Assembly (NCBI GenBank): GCA_024398715.1
Contig: JAKSIP010000006.1
Location: 1-64,000, forward strand
Source of the DNA: Bacteroidaceae bacterium
GTDB lineage: Bacteria; Bacteroidota; Bacteroidia; Bacteroidales; Bacteroidaceae
DNA length: 64,000 nt
Direction: 5' to 3'
How positions within the stretch are numbered: the stretch's first letter is position 1; every line of letters starts with the position of its first letter. Below the pieces are notes generated by a model, which was given only the letters and a program-made list of their open reading frames with translations, was not told the origin of the DNA and did no database searches. Of the stretch, positions 37,105 through 46,208 are shown one piece after another. A program made the position numbers and the translations under genes.

Positions 37105-38178
37105 ATGCCATCCCTTCCCCACAAATACGGCAGGAACGTGTTTCTGTACCCAATAGGACTGATGTACGGTTTCATTACGGGAATAAGAAACGTCATGTTC
37201 AACATCGGACTGAAAAAAGAGCATCAGTTCAACATACCGATAATTAATGTAGGGAATATTGCCGTTGGAGGAACAGGAAAGACTCCTCACACCGAATATC
37301 TTGTCAGGATGCTGCAGGACACCTACAGGATTGCAGTGCTGAGCCGCGGATACAAGCGCAAAACGAAAGGCTATGTTGTAGCCGATGAAAACAGTTCAGC
37401 ACAGGCCATAGGAGACGAGCCTTACCAGATTCACAAAAAATTTCCAAAAGTCATTGTGGCCGTTTGCGAAAAACGGGTAGACGGGGTGAACAGACTTGTT
37501 CAAGATTTCAATCCGCAGATAATTCTGCTGGACGATGCCTTCCAGCACCGTTATGTCAAGCCGTCCATAAACATAATGCTGACTGATTTCAACCGTTTCA
37601 TAGCTTTTGACCTGATTATGCCTGCAGGCAGATTGCGCGAGTCAAAAAAAGGTATGAGGCGTGCCGATATAGTCATTGTAACAAAATGCCCTGGTGATGT
37701 TGATATGGACGGAACAGCGTCACTGCTGCGCAAATACACAAAAGCCGATATTTGTTTTTCCACCTTCACATACGGACTCCTTGAACATTTCAGAAGCAAT
37801 GACCGCATGCCGTTGGATGACATTTCAAAAAACGACAGCGTGATTCTGGTAACCGGTATTGCCAATCCGACCGGTCTGATTGACAGATTGTCTCTGCAGA
37901 CTGGCAATATTGAGACTATACAGTTTGCAGATCACCACAGTTTCGATGCAAAAGACATAAATGCCATTGAAGACAGATATTGCACTGCCAAAAGCCGTAA
38001 TTGCGGCAATGTGTATGTCATTACTACACAAAAGGATTCCGCAAGACTTGAAGAGTTTGAAAGTCTTCCCACATTCAGCAACAGTCTGTGGATTATTCCA
38101 GTAGAAGCAAGTTTTATCGGCAATAACAGCAATGGGTTCAAAGACAATATACTGGACAGGCTATCTGTCCAGATTTGA
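37105..38178 (+). CDS. lpxK: Tetraacyldisaccharide 4'-kinase
   Basis: Membrane-associated kinase that phosphorylates the 4' position of the lipid A disaccharide precursor. 357 aa. An N-terminal hydrophobic segment (FLYPIGLMYGFITGIRNVMF) is followed by the P-loop NVGNIAVGGTGKTPHTEYL, AVLSRGYKRKTKGYVVAD, GDEPYQIHKKFP, ILLDDAFQHRYV and MPAGRLRESKKGMRRAD. All are LpxK signatures. The last 18 nt overlap the convergent thiL gene. Confidence 0.95.
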   Translation: MPSLPHKYGRNVFLYPIGLMYGFITGIRNVMFNIGLKKEHQFNIPIINVGNIAVGGTGKTPHTEYLVRMLQDTYRIAVLSRGYKRKTKGYVVADENSSAQAIGDEPYQIHKKFPKVIVAVCEKRVDGVNRLVQDFNPQIILLDDAFQHRYVKPSINIMLTDFNRFIAFDLIMPAGRLRESKKGMRRADIVIVTKCPGDVDMDGTASLLRKYTKADICFSTFTYGLLEHFRSNDRMPLDDISKNDSVILVTGIANPTGLIDRLSLQTGNIETIQFADHHSFDAKDINAIEDRYCTAKSRNCGNVYVITTQKDSARLEEFESLPTFSNSLWIIPVEASFIGNNSNGFKDNILDRLSVQI

Positions 38179-39198
38179 CTGCCAGCCCTGAGCTTTCAGG
38201 TCAAATTGCTGACCGTCTTTTGTAACAAGTATCTTTACGTTTTCTGAATCTGTTATATGTCCTATCACTTTCACGTCTTTGATTTTTGAGACTTTTTCAA
38301 AGTCTGTCAAAGGGACAGTAAACAGAAGTTCATAGTCTTCACCTCCATTCAACGCACATGTAAATACGTTCATGTTGAACTCTTCTGCCATTACTGCAGT
38401 CTGATAATCAACAGGTATGCGTTCCTCGTAAACGGTACAACCGCAGTGGCTTTGTTTGCAGATATGCAGCAGCTCGCTTGACAGTCCGTCAGAAATGTCC
38501 ATCATGGAAGTTGGACGGATGCCGGCTTTCCGCAAATCTTCCAGGACATCACCGCGTGCCTCCGGCTTGAGCTGGCGTTCAAGCAGATATTCCTTTCCGG
38601 CAAAATCAGGACTGAACGGTTCATTACCGGAGTGTTCCGTACTATAGTAAACACTTTTTTCGCGTTCCAAAAGTTGAAGTCCCATATATGCCGCACCAAG
38701 ATTACCTGAAACACATATCAGGTCTGTGTTATGGGCTCCGTTCCGATACACAATGTCTTCTTTGTCCGCACTGCCGATGCAAGTGATGGATATGGCCAGA
38801 CCTGTCAGTGATGATGTTGTGTCTCCGCCAACCAGATCTACTCCGTGACGGTTGCAGGCCAGTTTGACACCTTCATAGAATTCCTGCATATCCTCAACTG
38901 AAAAGCGTTTGCTCAGAGCAACACTCAAGGTCATCTGCTCAGGTTTGCCGTTCATGGCATATATATCAGAGATGTTCACAATGGCAGATTTGTAGCCAAG
39001 GTGCTTTAACGGCACGTATGTCAGATCAAAATGCACGCCTTCCATAAGCATATCGGTAGTGACAAGCGTACAGCGATTGCCATACTCAAGGACAGCGGCA
39101 TCGTCTCCTACACCGTAAACGGTAGTTTTATTGGCTGGTTTGAGATCTTCTGTAAGTTTGTCTATCAGTCCGAATTCACCAAGTTGAGAAATATCCAT
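38161..39198 (-). CDS. thiL: Thiamine-monophosphate kinase
   Basis: Phosphorylates thiamine monophosphate to the active diphosphate. 345 aa of the AIR-synthase/PurM-like superfamily. LGEFGLIDKLTEDL, the ATP/Mg site YGVGDDAAVLE, TTDMLMEGVHFDL, YKSAIVNISDIYAMNGKPEQ, GGDTTSS and SDGLSSELLHICKQS are all seen. It is the last gene of the tolC-RND-cysK run (1 nt after cysK). It overlaps lpxK by 18 nt at the 3' end. Confidence 0.94.
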   Translation of the reverse strand: MDISQLGEFGLIDKLTEDLKPANKTTVYGVGDDAAVLEYGNRCTLVTTDMLMEGVHFDLTYVPLKHLGYKSAIVNISDIYAMNGKPEQMTLSVALSKRFSVEDMQEFYEGVKLACNRHGVDLVGGDTTSSLTGLAISITCIGSADKEDIVYRNGAHNTDLICVSGNLGAAYMGLQLLEREKSVYYSTEHSGNEPFSPDFAGKEYLLERQLKPEARGDVLEDLRKAGIRPTSMMDISDGLSSELLHICKQSHCGCTVYEERIPVDYQTAVMAEEFNMNVFTCALNGGEDYELLFTVPLTDFEKVSKIKDVKVIGHITDSENVKILVTKDGQQFDLKAQGWQSNLDR

Positions 39199-39199
39199 A

Positions 39200-40081
39200 T
39201 CAGTATCTGTCTTTAGAGTCAGGCAAAATTACAACAGGACATTGATATTTGTCACTGTTTCCTTTCAAAATTTTTGCAGCTGCCCATACCGCTGCTCCAG
39301 AAGAGTAGCCAACGTTTATATTTTCTTTCCAAAGCAATGCGGTTGTATCCAATGCCTGGGCGTCTGTCACATCGACTATCATGTCAACCAAAGACCTGTC
39401 CAGTGTTTTAGGCAAAAAGTTAGGTCCGATGCCCTGGATTGCATGCGGTCCCACTATACCCTTGGTGAGAAGCGGGCTTGAAGCAGGTTCAGCGCCAACT
39501 ACTGCAATGTTGGGATTCTGTTCCTTAAGATAACGCGCTGTTCCGGATATTGTTCCGCCAGTTCCTATTCCTGCAACAAGCAGATCTACTTTTCCTGAGG
39601 TCTGTTTCCAGATTTCCGGGCCGGTTGTTTTGTAATGAGCCAGAGGGTTTGCCGGGTTGTCAAACTGGCCAAGTATAATACTGCCCGGAATTGAATCACG
39701 CAAGCGTTCCGCCTCCGCAATAGAACCTGACATACCTTCCGCAGCAGGAGTAAGCACCAGCTCCGCCCCATAGTTTTTAAGTATTGTGCGGCGCTGTACA
39801 CTCATGGAATCAGGCATTGTCAGAATGACCTTATACCCTTTCAGTCTGCCCACATACGCAAGACCGATGCCGGTATTGCCGCTTGTAGGTTCAATGATTG
39901 TGGCTCCGGGTTTGAGAAGTCCGCGCTGTTCGGCATCAAGAATCATCTCAAGAGCAACCCGGTCTTTTATACTGCCTGCGGGATTTGCAGCTTCGAACTT
40001 TCCAAAAAACGCACCTGCTCCCAAGATGGAAGCGGTGCGCTCTATTTTTACCAGCGGCGTTGCGCCAACTTTTATTTCCAT
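39200..40081 (-). CDS. cysK: Cysteine synthase (O-acetylserine sulfhydrylase)
   Basis: PLP enzyme that makes cysteine from O-acetylserine and sulfide. 293 aa from the ATG at 40081 (EIKVGATPLVKIERT), chosen because the longer frame overlaps the preceding gene and lacks family homology. The PLP-lysine is in NPAGSIKDRVALEMI; EPTSGNTGIGLAYVG, the phosphate-binding GIGTGGTISGTARYL and YSSGAAVWAA are present. It ends at LPDSKDRY, some 10 residues shorter than E. coli CysK. CysK/CysM cannot be cleanly separated by eye. Gaps to both neighbours are 1 nt. Confidence 0.9.
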   Translation of the reverse strand: MEIKVGATPLVKIERTASILGAGAFFGKFEAANPAGSIKDRVALEMILDAEQRGLLKPGATIIEPTSGNTGIGLAYVGRLKGYKVILTMPDSMSVQRRTILKNYGAELVLTPAAEGMSGSIAEAERLRDSIPGSIILGQFDNPANPLAHYKTTGPEIWKQTSGKVDLLVAGIGTGGTISGTARYLKEQNPNIAVVGAEPASSPLLTKGIVGPHAIQGIGPNFLPKTLDRSLVDMIVDVTDAQALDTTALLWKENINVGYSSGAAVWAAAKILKGNSDKYQCPVVILPDSKDRY

Positions 40082-40082
40082 A

Positions 40083-40376
40083 TTATATTGACTGTTCAAT
40101 ATTCCAGACAAATGCTCTGAGACCAAGTTTTGGTGCAGATTCATCAAGTTTCTTCAAAGCCTTCAAAAGATATTCGACCTTTGCGTCTTCAACAACAGTT
40201 ATTATTCCGGAACACATGGACGGCCATGCATGGGAACCGAAATGAGGTTCACCATCTTTTGACCCACGGCCCTGCATTGTCTCCACCATTGAAAAACCAC
40301 GGCAGTTGTTTCGGGTAAGAATATCTATTATTGATTCCGTGTGTACACTATCAAATGCTATAAATACAGATTTCAT
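40083..40376 (-). CDS. PII-like (ferredoxin-fold) small protein linked to RND efflux genes
   Basis: 97 aa. The layout resembles PII/DUF3240-type proteins that accompany RND efflux operons: VFIAFDSVHTESIIDILTRN as first strand and helix, a central loop with GFSMVETMQGRGSKDGEPHF, and a second half SGIITVVEDAKVEYLLKALK followed by GLRAFVWNIEQ. It probably forms a trimer with a T-loop-like ligand site around EPHFGSHAWP; the ligand is unknown. It lies 11 nt after the RND pump gene and 1 nt before cysK. Confidence 0.65.
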   Translation of the reverse strand: MKSVFIAFDSVHTESIIDILTRNNCRGFSMVETMQGRGSKDGEPHFGSHAWPSMCSGIITVVEDAKVEYLLKALKKLDESAPKLGLRAFVWNIEQSI

Positions 40377-40387
40377 AACTGTCTATT

Positions 40388-43300
40388 TTATTTATTTGCA
40401 GTTTTGTCATAAATGAATTTACTCTTGTTCTCTTCCCAATATTTGTTCATAGCAATCTGCTTTGCATGTTTTCTACGTTCTTTTTTAATTGAGATGCCTT
40501 GTGTTATGCAATACAGAGAAGGAACTATAACCAAAGTAACAAGAGTTGAGAAAATCATACCACCAATGGCGGCTACTCCTAACGGAACCCACATTTCTGC
40601 ACCTTCACCCTTGCTCATAGCCATAGGCACCATACCAAGTATAGTGGTAAGAGATGTCATAAGAACAGGGCGCAAACGGCTGCGTGCTGCCTTGATGGCT
40701 GACTGGATTGCGGAAAGTCCGCGTTCACGGCACAAACGGGTATAGTCAATAAGCACAATACCGTTCTTTACAACAATACCTATCAGCATCACTGCTCCAA
40801 GGGCACTCATCAGGTTCAGAGTAGTATTGGTCAGTGCCAATCCTACCATAACACCGCTTAATGCGAAAGGTATGGAGAACATGATAATGAAAGGCATTGT
40901 GAGAGATTCAAACTGTGCAGCCATAACAATAAACACAAGCATAAGGATAATCAGAGCAAGCATACCCATATCCTTGAAAGATTTCTGCTGTTCCTCATAA
41001 TCTCCGGCTACTATTACCGATACACCCAACGGAATATTCATTTCTGAAAGAATCTGCTGGCCGGCTTCAACAATATCGCTCAACACGGCATCGCTTGAAG
41101 GCATACATGTAATGGTATTGACACGCTGACGGTCTTTGCGTTCAATGGTAGGAGGTGCAAAATACTCATTCACCTGGGCAACATCCTTTACACGTATGGC
41201 ACTGTTTCCGCTTCCGTACAGAAGGATATTTTCAATATCGCTCATATCCTGACGGAATTCAGGCGCATATTTTACCATAACCTTGTACTCCTCACCGTCT
41301 TCTCTGAAATATGTGGCAATAGCACCATATATACGGTTACGGAGGAAAGAACCGGCCGTTGACATGCTCAAACCGTTCATAGAGAGTTTTTCCCTGTCAA
41401 AATCCACCTGATATTTTGGAAGATACTGGTCACGGCTCATATATGCTTCACCAACAGACGGTGAGAGTTTGATCTTTTCAATGAATTCTTTTGCCACCTT
41501 GTCAGACTCATTGAAATCATAGCCATATACCTCGAACTTGGCAGAAGAAGACGAGCCCATACCCATACTACCTGTGTTGACAACAGACTTTTCAACCTCT
41601 GGAACAAGGGCTATGTCTGCACGGATCTTGTCCATCAGAACGGCAAGGCTCTGGGAACGTTCGGCAAGACGTTTCAAAGTAAGCGTAAATGAAATGATAT
41701 TATTGCCGTTGGTACGCATGGCGGCATAGGCGTTATCCTCGTCGGCTGCACCTACGGAGTAATTCACAATAACAATATCATTGCCATATTTCCTATTCCA
41801 CATTTCAGACAGATCCGATGCTATTTCCTTTGCACGTTCGGCACTTGTATTCATAGGCAGTGTCAATGTGGCGGAAATACGGTTACCTTCTGCTGAGGGG
41901 AAGAACTCTGTCTTGATGAATCTGCCCGTAAAGAGAGACGCACCGAATATCAGAAGACATGCGCACACAATCGTTTTCCGGTGACGCGTACACCAGTTGA
42001 TACGCTTGGTGTACCAGTTGTCAAGAGCATCGAGAACTTTCTGTATAGGTGTATAGATTATTTCGTGCAGCTTTGTCTGCTTGCGCTGCAAACGCAGCAT
42101 CTTTGAACAAAGCATAGGAGTAAGCGTGATTGATATTATCAGAGACATGGCTATGACAACGCACATAATCCAACCAAGCTGTTTGAAGAGCACTCCGGCC
42201 ATACCGTTCACAAGAGTCAACGGGAAGAATACGGCCACAATGGTGAGAGTGGATGCCATTACCGAAAGGGCAACCTCGTTGGTGGCATGAATGGCAGCCT
42301 GCTTTGGATCTGCGCCACGGTCAATATAAGTGGTTGTATTTTCAAGTACAACAATGGCATCGTCCACAACCATACCGATTGCTATGGTAAGACACAGCAA
42401 GGATATAACGTTCAGCGAACCTCCAGATACTGCCAGATAAATAAACGATACCAGCAGAGAGATAGGAATTGTAAGCGCAATAACAATAGTTGCACGCCAG
42501 CGGCCGGTGAACAGATATACTATGACTACAACAAAAAGCAATGCAAGAAGAATTGTTTCAGCCAAAGCGTTGACCATCATGATAATGTCAAGAGAACCAT
42601 CGTTGATAGTACTTATCTTGATATCGTTAGGAAGGTTCTTCTGCAGTTCGGGCAGCATTTTGTTAACCTTACGGCAAATTTCAACCGTATTTGCACCTGA
42701 CTGCTTCTGAATCATGATAGAAGCACCGCGCTTACCGTTGGTATAACTTTCCTGTGCTTTTTCCTGATTTGTATCAACAACTTTTGCAACATCCTTCAGG
42801 TAGATGTTTCTTCCACCTACAGATGCGATAATAAAGTTCTCCATCTCCATAGGATCGTCAAACTCACCCTTGATGCGTAAAGTGTATGTTTCATTACCTA
42901 TATCGATAGAACCACCGGAAAGGTTACGGTTTTCTGCGGCAATGATACCGCTGATTGCCTCTACTGTCAGATTGTATCCTTCAAGTTTCTGAGGGTCACA
43001 ATATACATAGATTTCACGTTGCGGTGCACCTACAATTGAAACGGTACCTACACCGGGAACACGGGCCAGCGGATTGGTTACGTTTTCTTCCAGAAGTTTG
43101 TAAAGGGCAGAAGAACTCTGCTCTGCTGTAACTGCAAGCATAAGAATAGGCATCATGCTTGTGTCAAACTTGAACAGGATAGGATCACTTACACCATCCG
43201 GCAGCTGCATGCTGATCATACCGAGTTTGTCACGGACATCGTTTGTCAGGTCATCGATGTCATGTCCGTACTCGAATTCCAGGGTAATGATAGAAGTATT

Positions 43301-43558
43301 GTCTGCAGATTTTGATGTAATGTGCTTCAAATATTTGCAACTGTTTAATGTTCCCTCTATTACCTTTGTAACGTTATTTTCAATTTCCTGAGCGTCAACA
43401 CCGGCATAATAGGTATAAACCATTACCGTATTTGTTTCAATATCAGGAAGCTGGTCAATAGGCAGTTTGGTATATGAATAGATACCAAAGATGGCTATTG
43501 CAATAAAACAGAGTACTGTTAATATAGGTCTTTTGACCGCACCTTCGTATAAACTCAT
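40388..43558 (-). CDS. RND-family efflux pump, inner-membrane permease (AcrB/MexB type)
   Basis: 1056 aa. N-terminal KRPILTVLCFIAIAIFGIYS helix, large periplasmic porter and docking domains, and twelve TM helices. The proton-relay Asp pair is in IAIGMVVDDAIVVLENTTTY (near residue 398), and the partner Lys in GIVVKNGIVLIDYTRL. Sequence features are those of the hydrophobic/amphiphilic (HAE1) group: GSSSSAKFEVYGYDF and LALIILMLVFIVMAAQFESL. It exports drugs or metabolites through the TolC protein encoded upstream. The gap to the adaptor gene is 8 nt. Confidence 0.94.
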   Translation of the reverse strand: MSLYEGAVKRPILTVLCFIAIAIFGIYSYTKLPIDQLPDIETNTVMVYTYYAGVDAQEIENNVTKVIEGTLNSCKYLKHITSKSADNTSIITLEFEYGHDIDDLTNDVRDKLGMISMQLPDGVSDPILFKFDTSMMPILMLAVTAEQSSSALYKLLEENVTNPLARVPGVGTVSIVGAPQREIYVYCDPQKLEGYNLTVEAISGIIAAENRNLSGGSIDIGNETYTLRIKGEFDDPMEMENFIIASVGGRNIYLKDVAKVVDTNQEKAQESYTNGKRGASIMIQKQSGANTVEICRKVNKMLPELQKNLPNDIKISTINDGSLDIIMMVNALAETILLALLFVVVIVYLFTGRWRATIVIALTIPISLLVSFIYLAVSGGSLNVISLLCLTIAIGMVVDDAIVVLENTTTYIDRGADPKQAAIHATNEVALSVMASTLTIVAVFFPLTLVNGMAGVLFKQLGWIMCVVIAMSLIISITLTPMLCSKMLRLQRKQTKLHEIIYTPIQKVLDALDNWYTKRINWCTRHRKTIVCACLLIFGASLFTGRFIKTEFFPSAEGNRISATLTLPMNTSAERAKEIASDLSEMWNRKYGNDIVIVNYSVGAADEDNAYAAMRTNGNNIISFTLTLKRLAERSQSLAVLMDKIRADIALVPEVEKSVVNTGSMGMGSSSSAKFEVYGYDFNESDKVAKEFIEKIKLSPSVGEAYMSRDQYLPKYQVDFDREKLSMNGLSMSTAGSFLRNRIYGAIATYFREDGEEYKVMVKYAPEFRQDMSDIENILLYGSGNSAIRVKDVAQVNEYFAPPTIERKDRQRVNTITCMPSSDAVLSDIVEAGQQILSEMNIPLGVSVIVAGDYEEQQKSFKDMGMLALIILMLVFIVMAAQFESLTMPFIIMFSIPFALSGVMVGLALTNTTLNLMSALGAVMLIGIVVKNGIVLIDYTRLCRERGLSAIQSAIKAARSRLRPVLMTSLTTILGMVPMAMSKGEGAEMWVPLGVAAIGGMIFSTLVTLVIVPSLYCITQGISIKKERRKHAKQIAMNKYWEENKSKFIYDKTANK

Positions 43559-43566
43559 ACCTACAA

Positions 43567-44580
43567 TTATTTAGAAACTTCAACCTCTATTTGATCTGCC
43601 AGAGCAGCCTGTCCGGCTATAACAACCTGATCTCCCGATTCAACACCGGAAATCAGCTCATAGCGGTCGGCAAGGCGCTGACCAAGTTCAACAGAAACAA
43701 AAGACACTTTGCCGTCTTTGTAAACATAGATAAAGCGTTCACCTGTACCGGTTCTCTTGACAACAGACACATCAGGAACAACAACATGGTTCTCTGTACC
43801 GAAGTTCAGGACGGCACGGGCAAACATACCGGGACGCAGTCTTTCATTTTTGTTTTCAAGCAGAACTTCTACAGTGAACGTATGGGTTGTAGCATTAACG
43901 ATAGGATATATCAAAGAGACTTTTCCCTGGAAAGTCTCACCGGGATATGCGTCAACGGAAACGGACACCTTATTGCCTATAGCAACCTTGGAAAAGAATG
44001 TTTCAGAGACATCAATAAGCATCTTTACAGGTTTGATGCTCTGTACCTGAAGGATTGCCTGTGACTGATAAAGATCTCCCTCATCATAATTTCTGGCGGT
44101 AATGTAACCGTCAATAGGACTTACAAGACGGGTATTCTCAACAAGGTTGGACAAAGCAGTACGGTTGACATCGAGAGACATCTGTGCGTTCTCGTAAGCA
44201 GACTTGCTTGTAGCTCCAACATTATACAACTCCTGAACACGTTCAAACTCAATTTCCTGGTTACGAATCTGCATCTGCAGCTTATTCAGATTGGCTGAAT
44301 CCATCAGTACCAGAGTCTGGCCTTTTTTTACATAGTCACCAACTTCTACAAGTATCTTGTCAATACGTCCCGGAGTTGAAGATGCAATATTGTTTTTTAT
44401 GTCACTTTGGATTGTAGCGGCATAGGTTCTGGTTTGAGGAACAGACTCCACTACAACTGTGGCAACCTTTACTATTGGTTTTTTTTCTACAAGAACCTCG
44501 TTATTCTGCTGATTGCTTTTACAACCGGTCATAGCAATTGCCATAACCAGTATGGCACCATATAAACTGTTGGATTTCAT
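43567..44580 (-). CDS. RND efflux periplasmic adaptor lipoprotein (MFP/HlyD type)
   Basis: 337 aa; lipobox MTGC (Cys20). Biotinyl-lipoyl-like halves flank a helical hairpin: PGRIDKILVEVGDYVKKGQT, then NLNKLQMQIRNQEIEFERVQ with EYNVGATSKS-type hairpin turn (LYNVGATSKSAYENAQMS), then LVSPIDGYITARNYDEGDLY. The beta-barrel and membrane-proximal domains end in GDQVVIAGQAALADQIEVEV. It bridges the RND pump and the TolC channel in the periplasm. Position: 8 nt before the pump gene and 33 nt after the tolC-like gene. Confidence 0.94.
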   Translation of the reverse strand: MKSNSLYGAILVMAIAMTGCKSNQQNNEVLVEKKPIVKVATVVVESVPQTRTYAATIQSDIKNNIASSTPGRIDKILVEVGDYVKKGQTLVLMDSANLNKLQMQIRNQEIEFERVQELYNVGATSKSAYENAQMSLDVNRTALSNLVENTRLVSPIDGYITARNYDEGDLYQSQAILQVQSIKPVKMLIDVSETFFSKVAIGNKVSVSVDAYPGETFQGKVSLIYPIVNATTHTFTVEVLLENKNERLRPGMFARAVLNFGTENHVVVPDVSVVKRTGTGERFIYVYKDGKVSFVSVELGQRLADRYELISGVESGDQVVIAGQAALADQIEVEVSK

Positions 44581-44613
44581 ATTGTGTATTTATTTTTTAT
44601 CGGAATTAATTTA

Positions 44614-46002
44614 TTATTCAAACTGTGATTCACCACTGGGTGATATGAAAGAACCGTCTTCTCCGGTAACCTTGTTCATATCGGCCTTGGCACTTAAGAA
44701 ATCGAATATTGATTGACTGTATGACAGTTTGGCCTCAATAACGGACAATTCACTGCTGTTCAGCTCAATGATGGTACCATTTCCGGCTTTATATCTTGTC
44801 TCTGCTATCTGGCGTCCCTTTTCAGATTGTACAATAGCCTGTTTGGCACTTTCCACACGTTCTACACAGGCTTTCATATTGTTCTGGTAAGTACGTACCT
44901 GCATTGTCAGCTGACGCTCCGTATCAACAATCGTATAACCCAATTGGTTCAACTGGAGCTTGGCACTTTTGAGTTTTGTAAAATTGGATGCCTTGTAAAT
45001 GGGTATTGCCAGATTGAACACAAGACTTGAACTGTTTGACCACTGATAATTGCCAAATTTCAAATCGGGGTTCTGCATGGACTGGGTCTGATAGGTTGCT
45101 GCAAGAGAAAGAGTAGGAGCAAAGCCCATTGACTGTATCCTGATATTCTGGCGCAGCATCTGCTCGTTCTGGCGCAACTGGCGCATACTGCTGTTGTTCA
45201 ACAGACTGACCTGTCCATAAGACATAACCTCGTTGTACATGGAAGATTCATACTGTTCAAGCGTTTCATTGACAAGAAGATCTACATTTGCAGTGATTCC
45301 CATAAGAACCTTAAGCTGCAATTTTGCAATTTCCACAGCATTTTCGGCCTGGACTACCGTAGGTTTCATATTACGTACCTGAACCTCGGAAGTAAGCATA
45401 TCAAACTCACTTGTACTGCCAACACGATACATTGCAGAAATATTGTCAAAGTTCTTTTGAGCCTGTTCAAGACTTTGTTTCAAAGCATTATAACTGTCTT
45501 GTGCAAGAACAAGCTGGAAGTAAGCCTTAACAACCTGATTCAAAAGATTCAATCTGGATTCGCGGCTTTTTTCAACCGCATTCTGCAAATCGATATCTGT
45601 AAGTTTCATGGTAGCATAAACGGTTGGAGCAAAAATAGGCAGGCTCAACTGGGCAGCACCTGTCCATGCGCTTACATTGTCAGAACCCAACTTCATTTTT
45701 TGTCCACCGATAGCCATTTCAGCAGCCTGAATGGTATAATTCACAGTACCTGAAAGGCTTAACTGCGGCAAGAGATTCTGCCATGCCTCTGTTTTTGAAA
45801 TCTTTTTCAAATCGACCTGTTTGTCGGCAATCACAATGGTAGGATTTTCAGCAAGTGCAAGTTCAATTGCTTCACGAAGTGTTAACTCCAGAGTACCCCA
45901 ATAGTCAGAACCATAACTTTGGGCATTCAAGTTTTGACACATTGCAAATGAAAAACCAGCACACAATAAGACTTTGTTGACCTCCTTAAGCAAATTTTTC
46001 AT
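44614..46002 (-). CDS. TolC-family outer-membrane efflux channel
   Basis: 462 aa with a signal peptide (VLLCAGFSFAMCQNLNAQ). Two outer-membrane efflux protein repeats: LTLREAIELALAENPTIVIA with a long helix (about 40-240), and a second copy with MRQLRQNEQMLRQNIRIQSM, and VFNLAIPIYKASNFTKLKSA. The final helix IETRYKAGNGTIIELNSSEL-like segment (ETRYKAGNGTIIELNSSELS) is the family hallmark. It is first in the six-gene operon tolC, adaptor, RND pump, PII-like, cysK, thiL. Confidence 0.93.
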   Translation of the reverse strand: MKNLLKEVNKVLLCAGFSFAMCQNLNAQSYGSDYWGTLELTLREAIELALAENPTIVIADKQVDLKKISKTEAWQNLLPQLSLSGTVNYTIQAAEMAIGGQKMKLGSDNVSAWTGAAQLSLPIFAPTVYATMKLTDIDLQNAVEKSRESRLNLLNQVVKAYFQLVLAQDSYNALKQSLEQAQKNFDNISAMYRVGSTSEFDMLTSEVQVRNMKPTVVQAENAVEIAKLQLKVLMGITANVDLLVNETLEQYESSMYNEVMSYGQVSLLNNSSMRQLRQNEQMLRQNIRIQSMGFAPTLSLAATYQTQSMQNPDLKFGNYQWSNSSSLVFNLAIPIYKASNFTKLKSAKLQLNQLGYTIVDTERQLTMQVRTYQNNMKACVERVESAKQAIVQSEKGRQIAETRYKAGNGTIIELNSSELSVIEAKLSYSQSIFDFLSAKADMNKVTGEDGSFISPSGESQFE

Positions 46003-46037
46003 ACAATTATAGTTGTTATTTTTTCAACGTAGGTGCG

Positions 46038-46045
46038 CAAAAATA
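46038..46045 (-). promoter_or_regulatory. tolC-operon promoter -7 box
   Basis: The minus strand reads TATTTTTG, fitting TAnnTTTG, 35 nt before the tolC-like ATG. No good -33 TTTG is present. Confidence 0.4.
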
Positions 46046-46159
46046 CAACAATAATTTAACATTAGATATTAAATATATATACGTGCCTCAATATTTACAA
46101 ATAATTAATAGTAAACAGAGCTTAATAGTTAAATAAGATAATATTTGTTAATAAACAAA

Positions 46160-46186
46160 GCAGGACCGTCCATCGGACAGTCCTGC
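46160..46186 (-). terminator. Terminator of the OMP-TPR-lptC-gldE-ppiD cluster
   Basis: A 12-bp stem with one mismatch, GCAGGACCGTCC/GGACAGTCCTGC, around a 3-nt loop. On the minus strand it is followed by TTTGTTTATT. It lies 23 nt after the ppiD stop. Confidence 0.7.
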
Positions 46187-46208
46187 TGGTAAATATGATT
46201 TTTTCCTA

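Noticed and set aside
40082..40147. 22-residue N-terminal extension of CysK
   Set aside because: It overlaps the PII-like gene and is unlike any cysteine synthase N-terminus.
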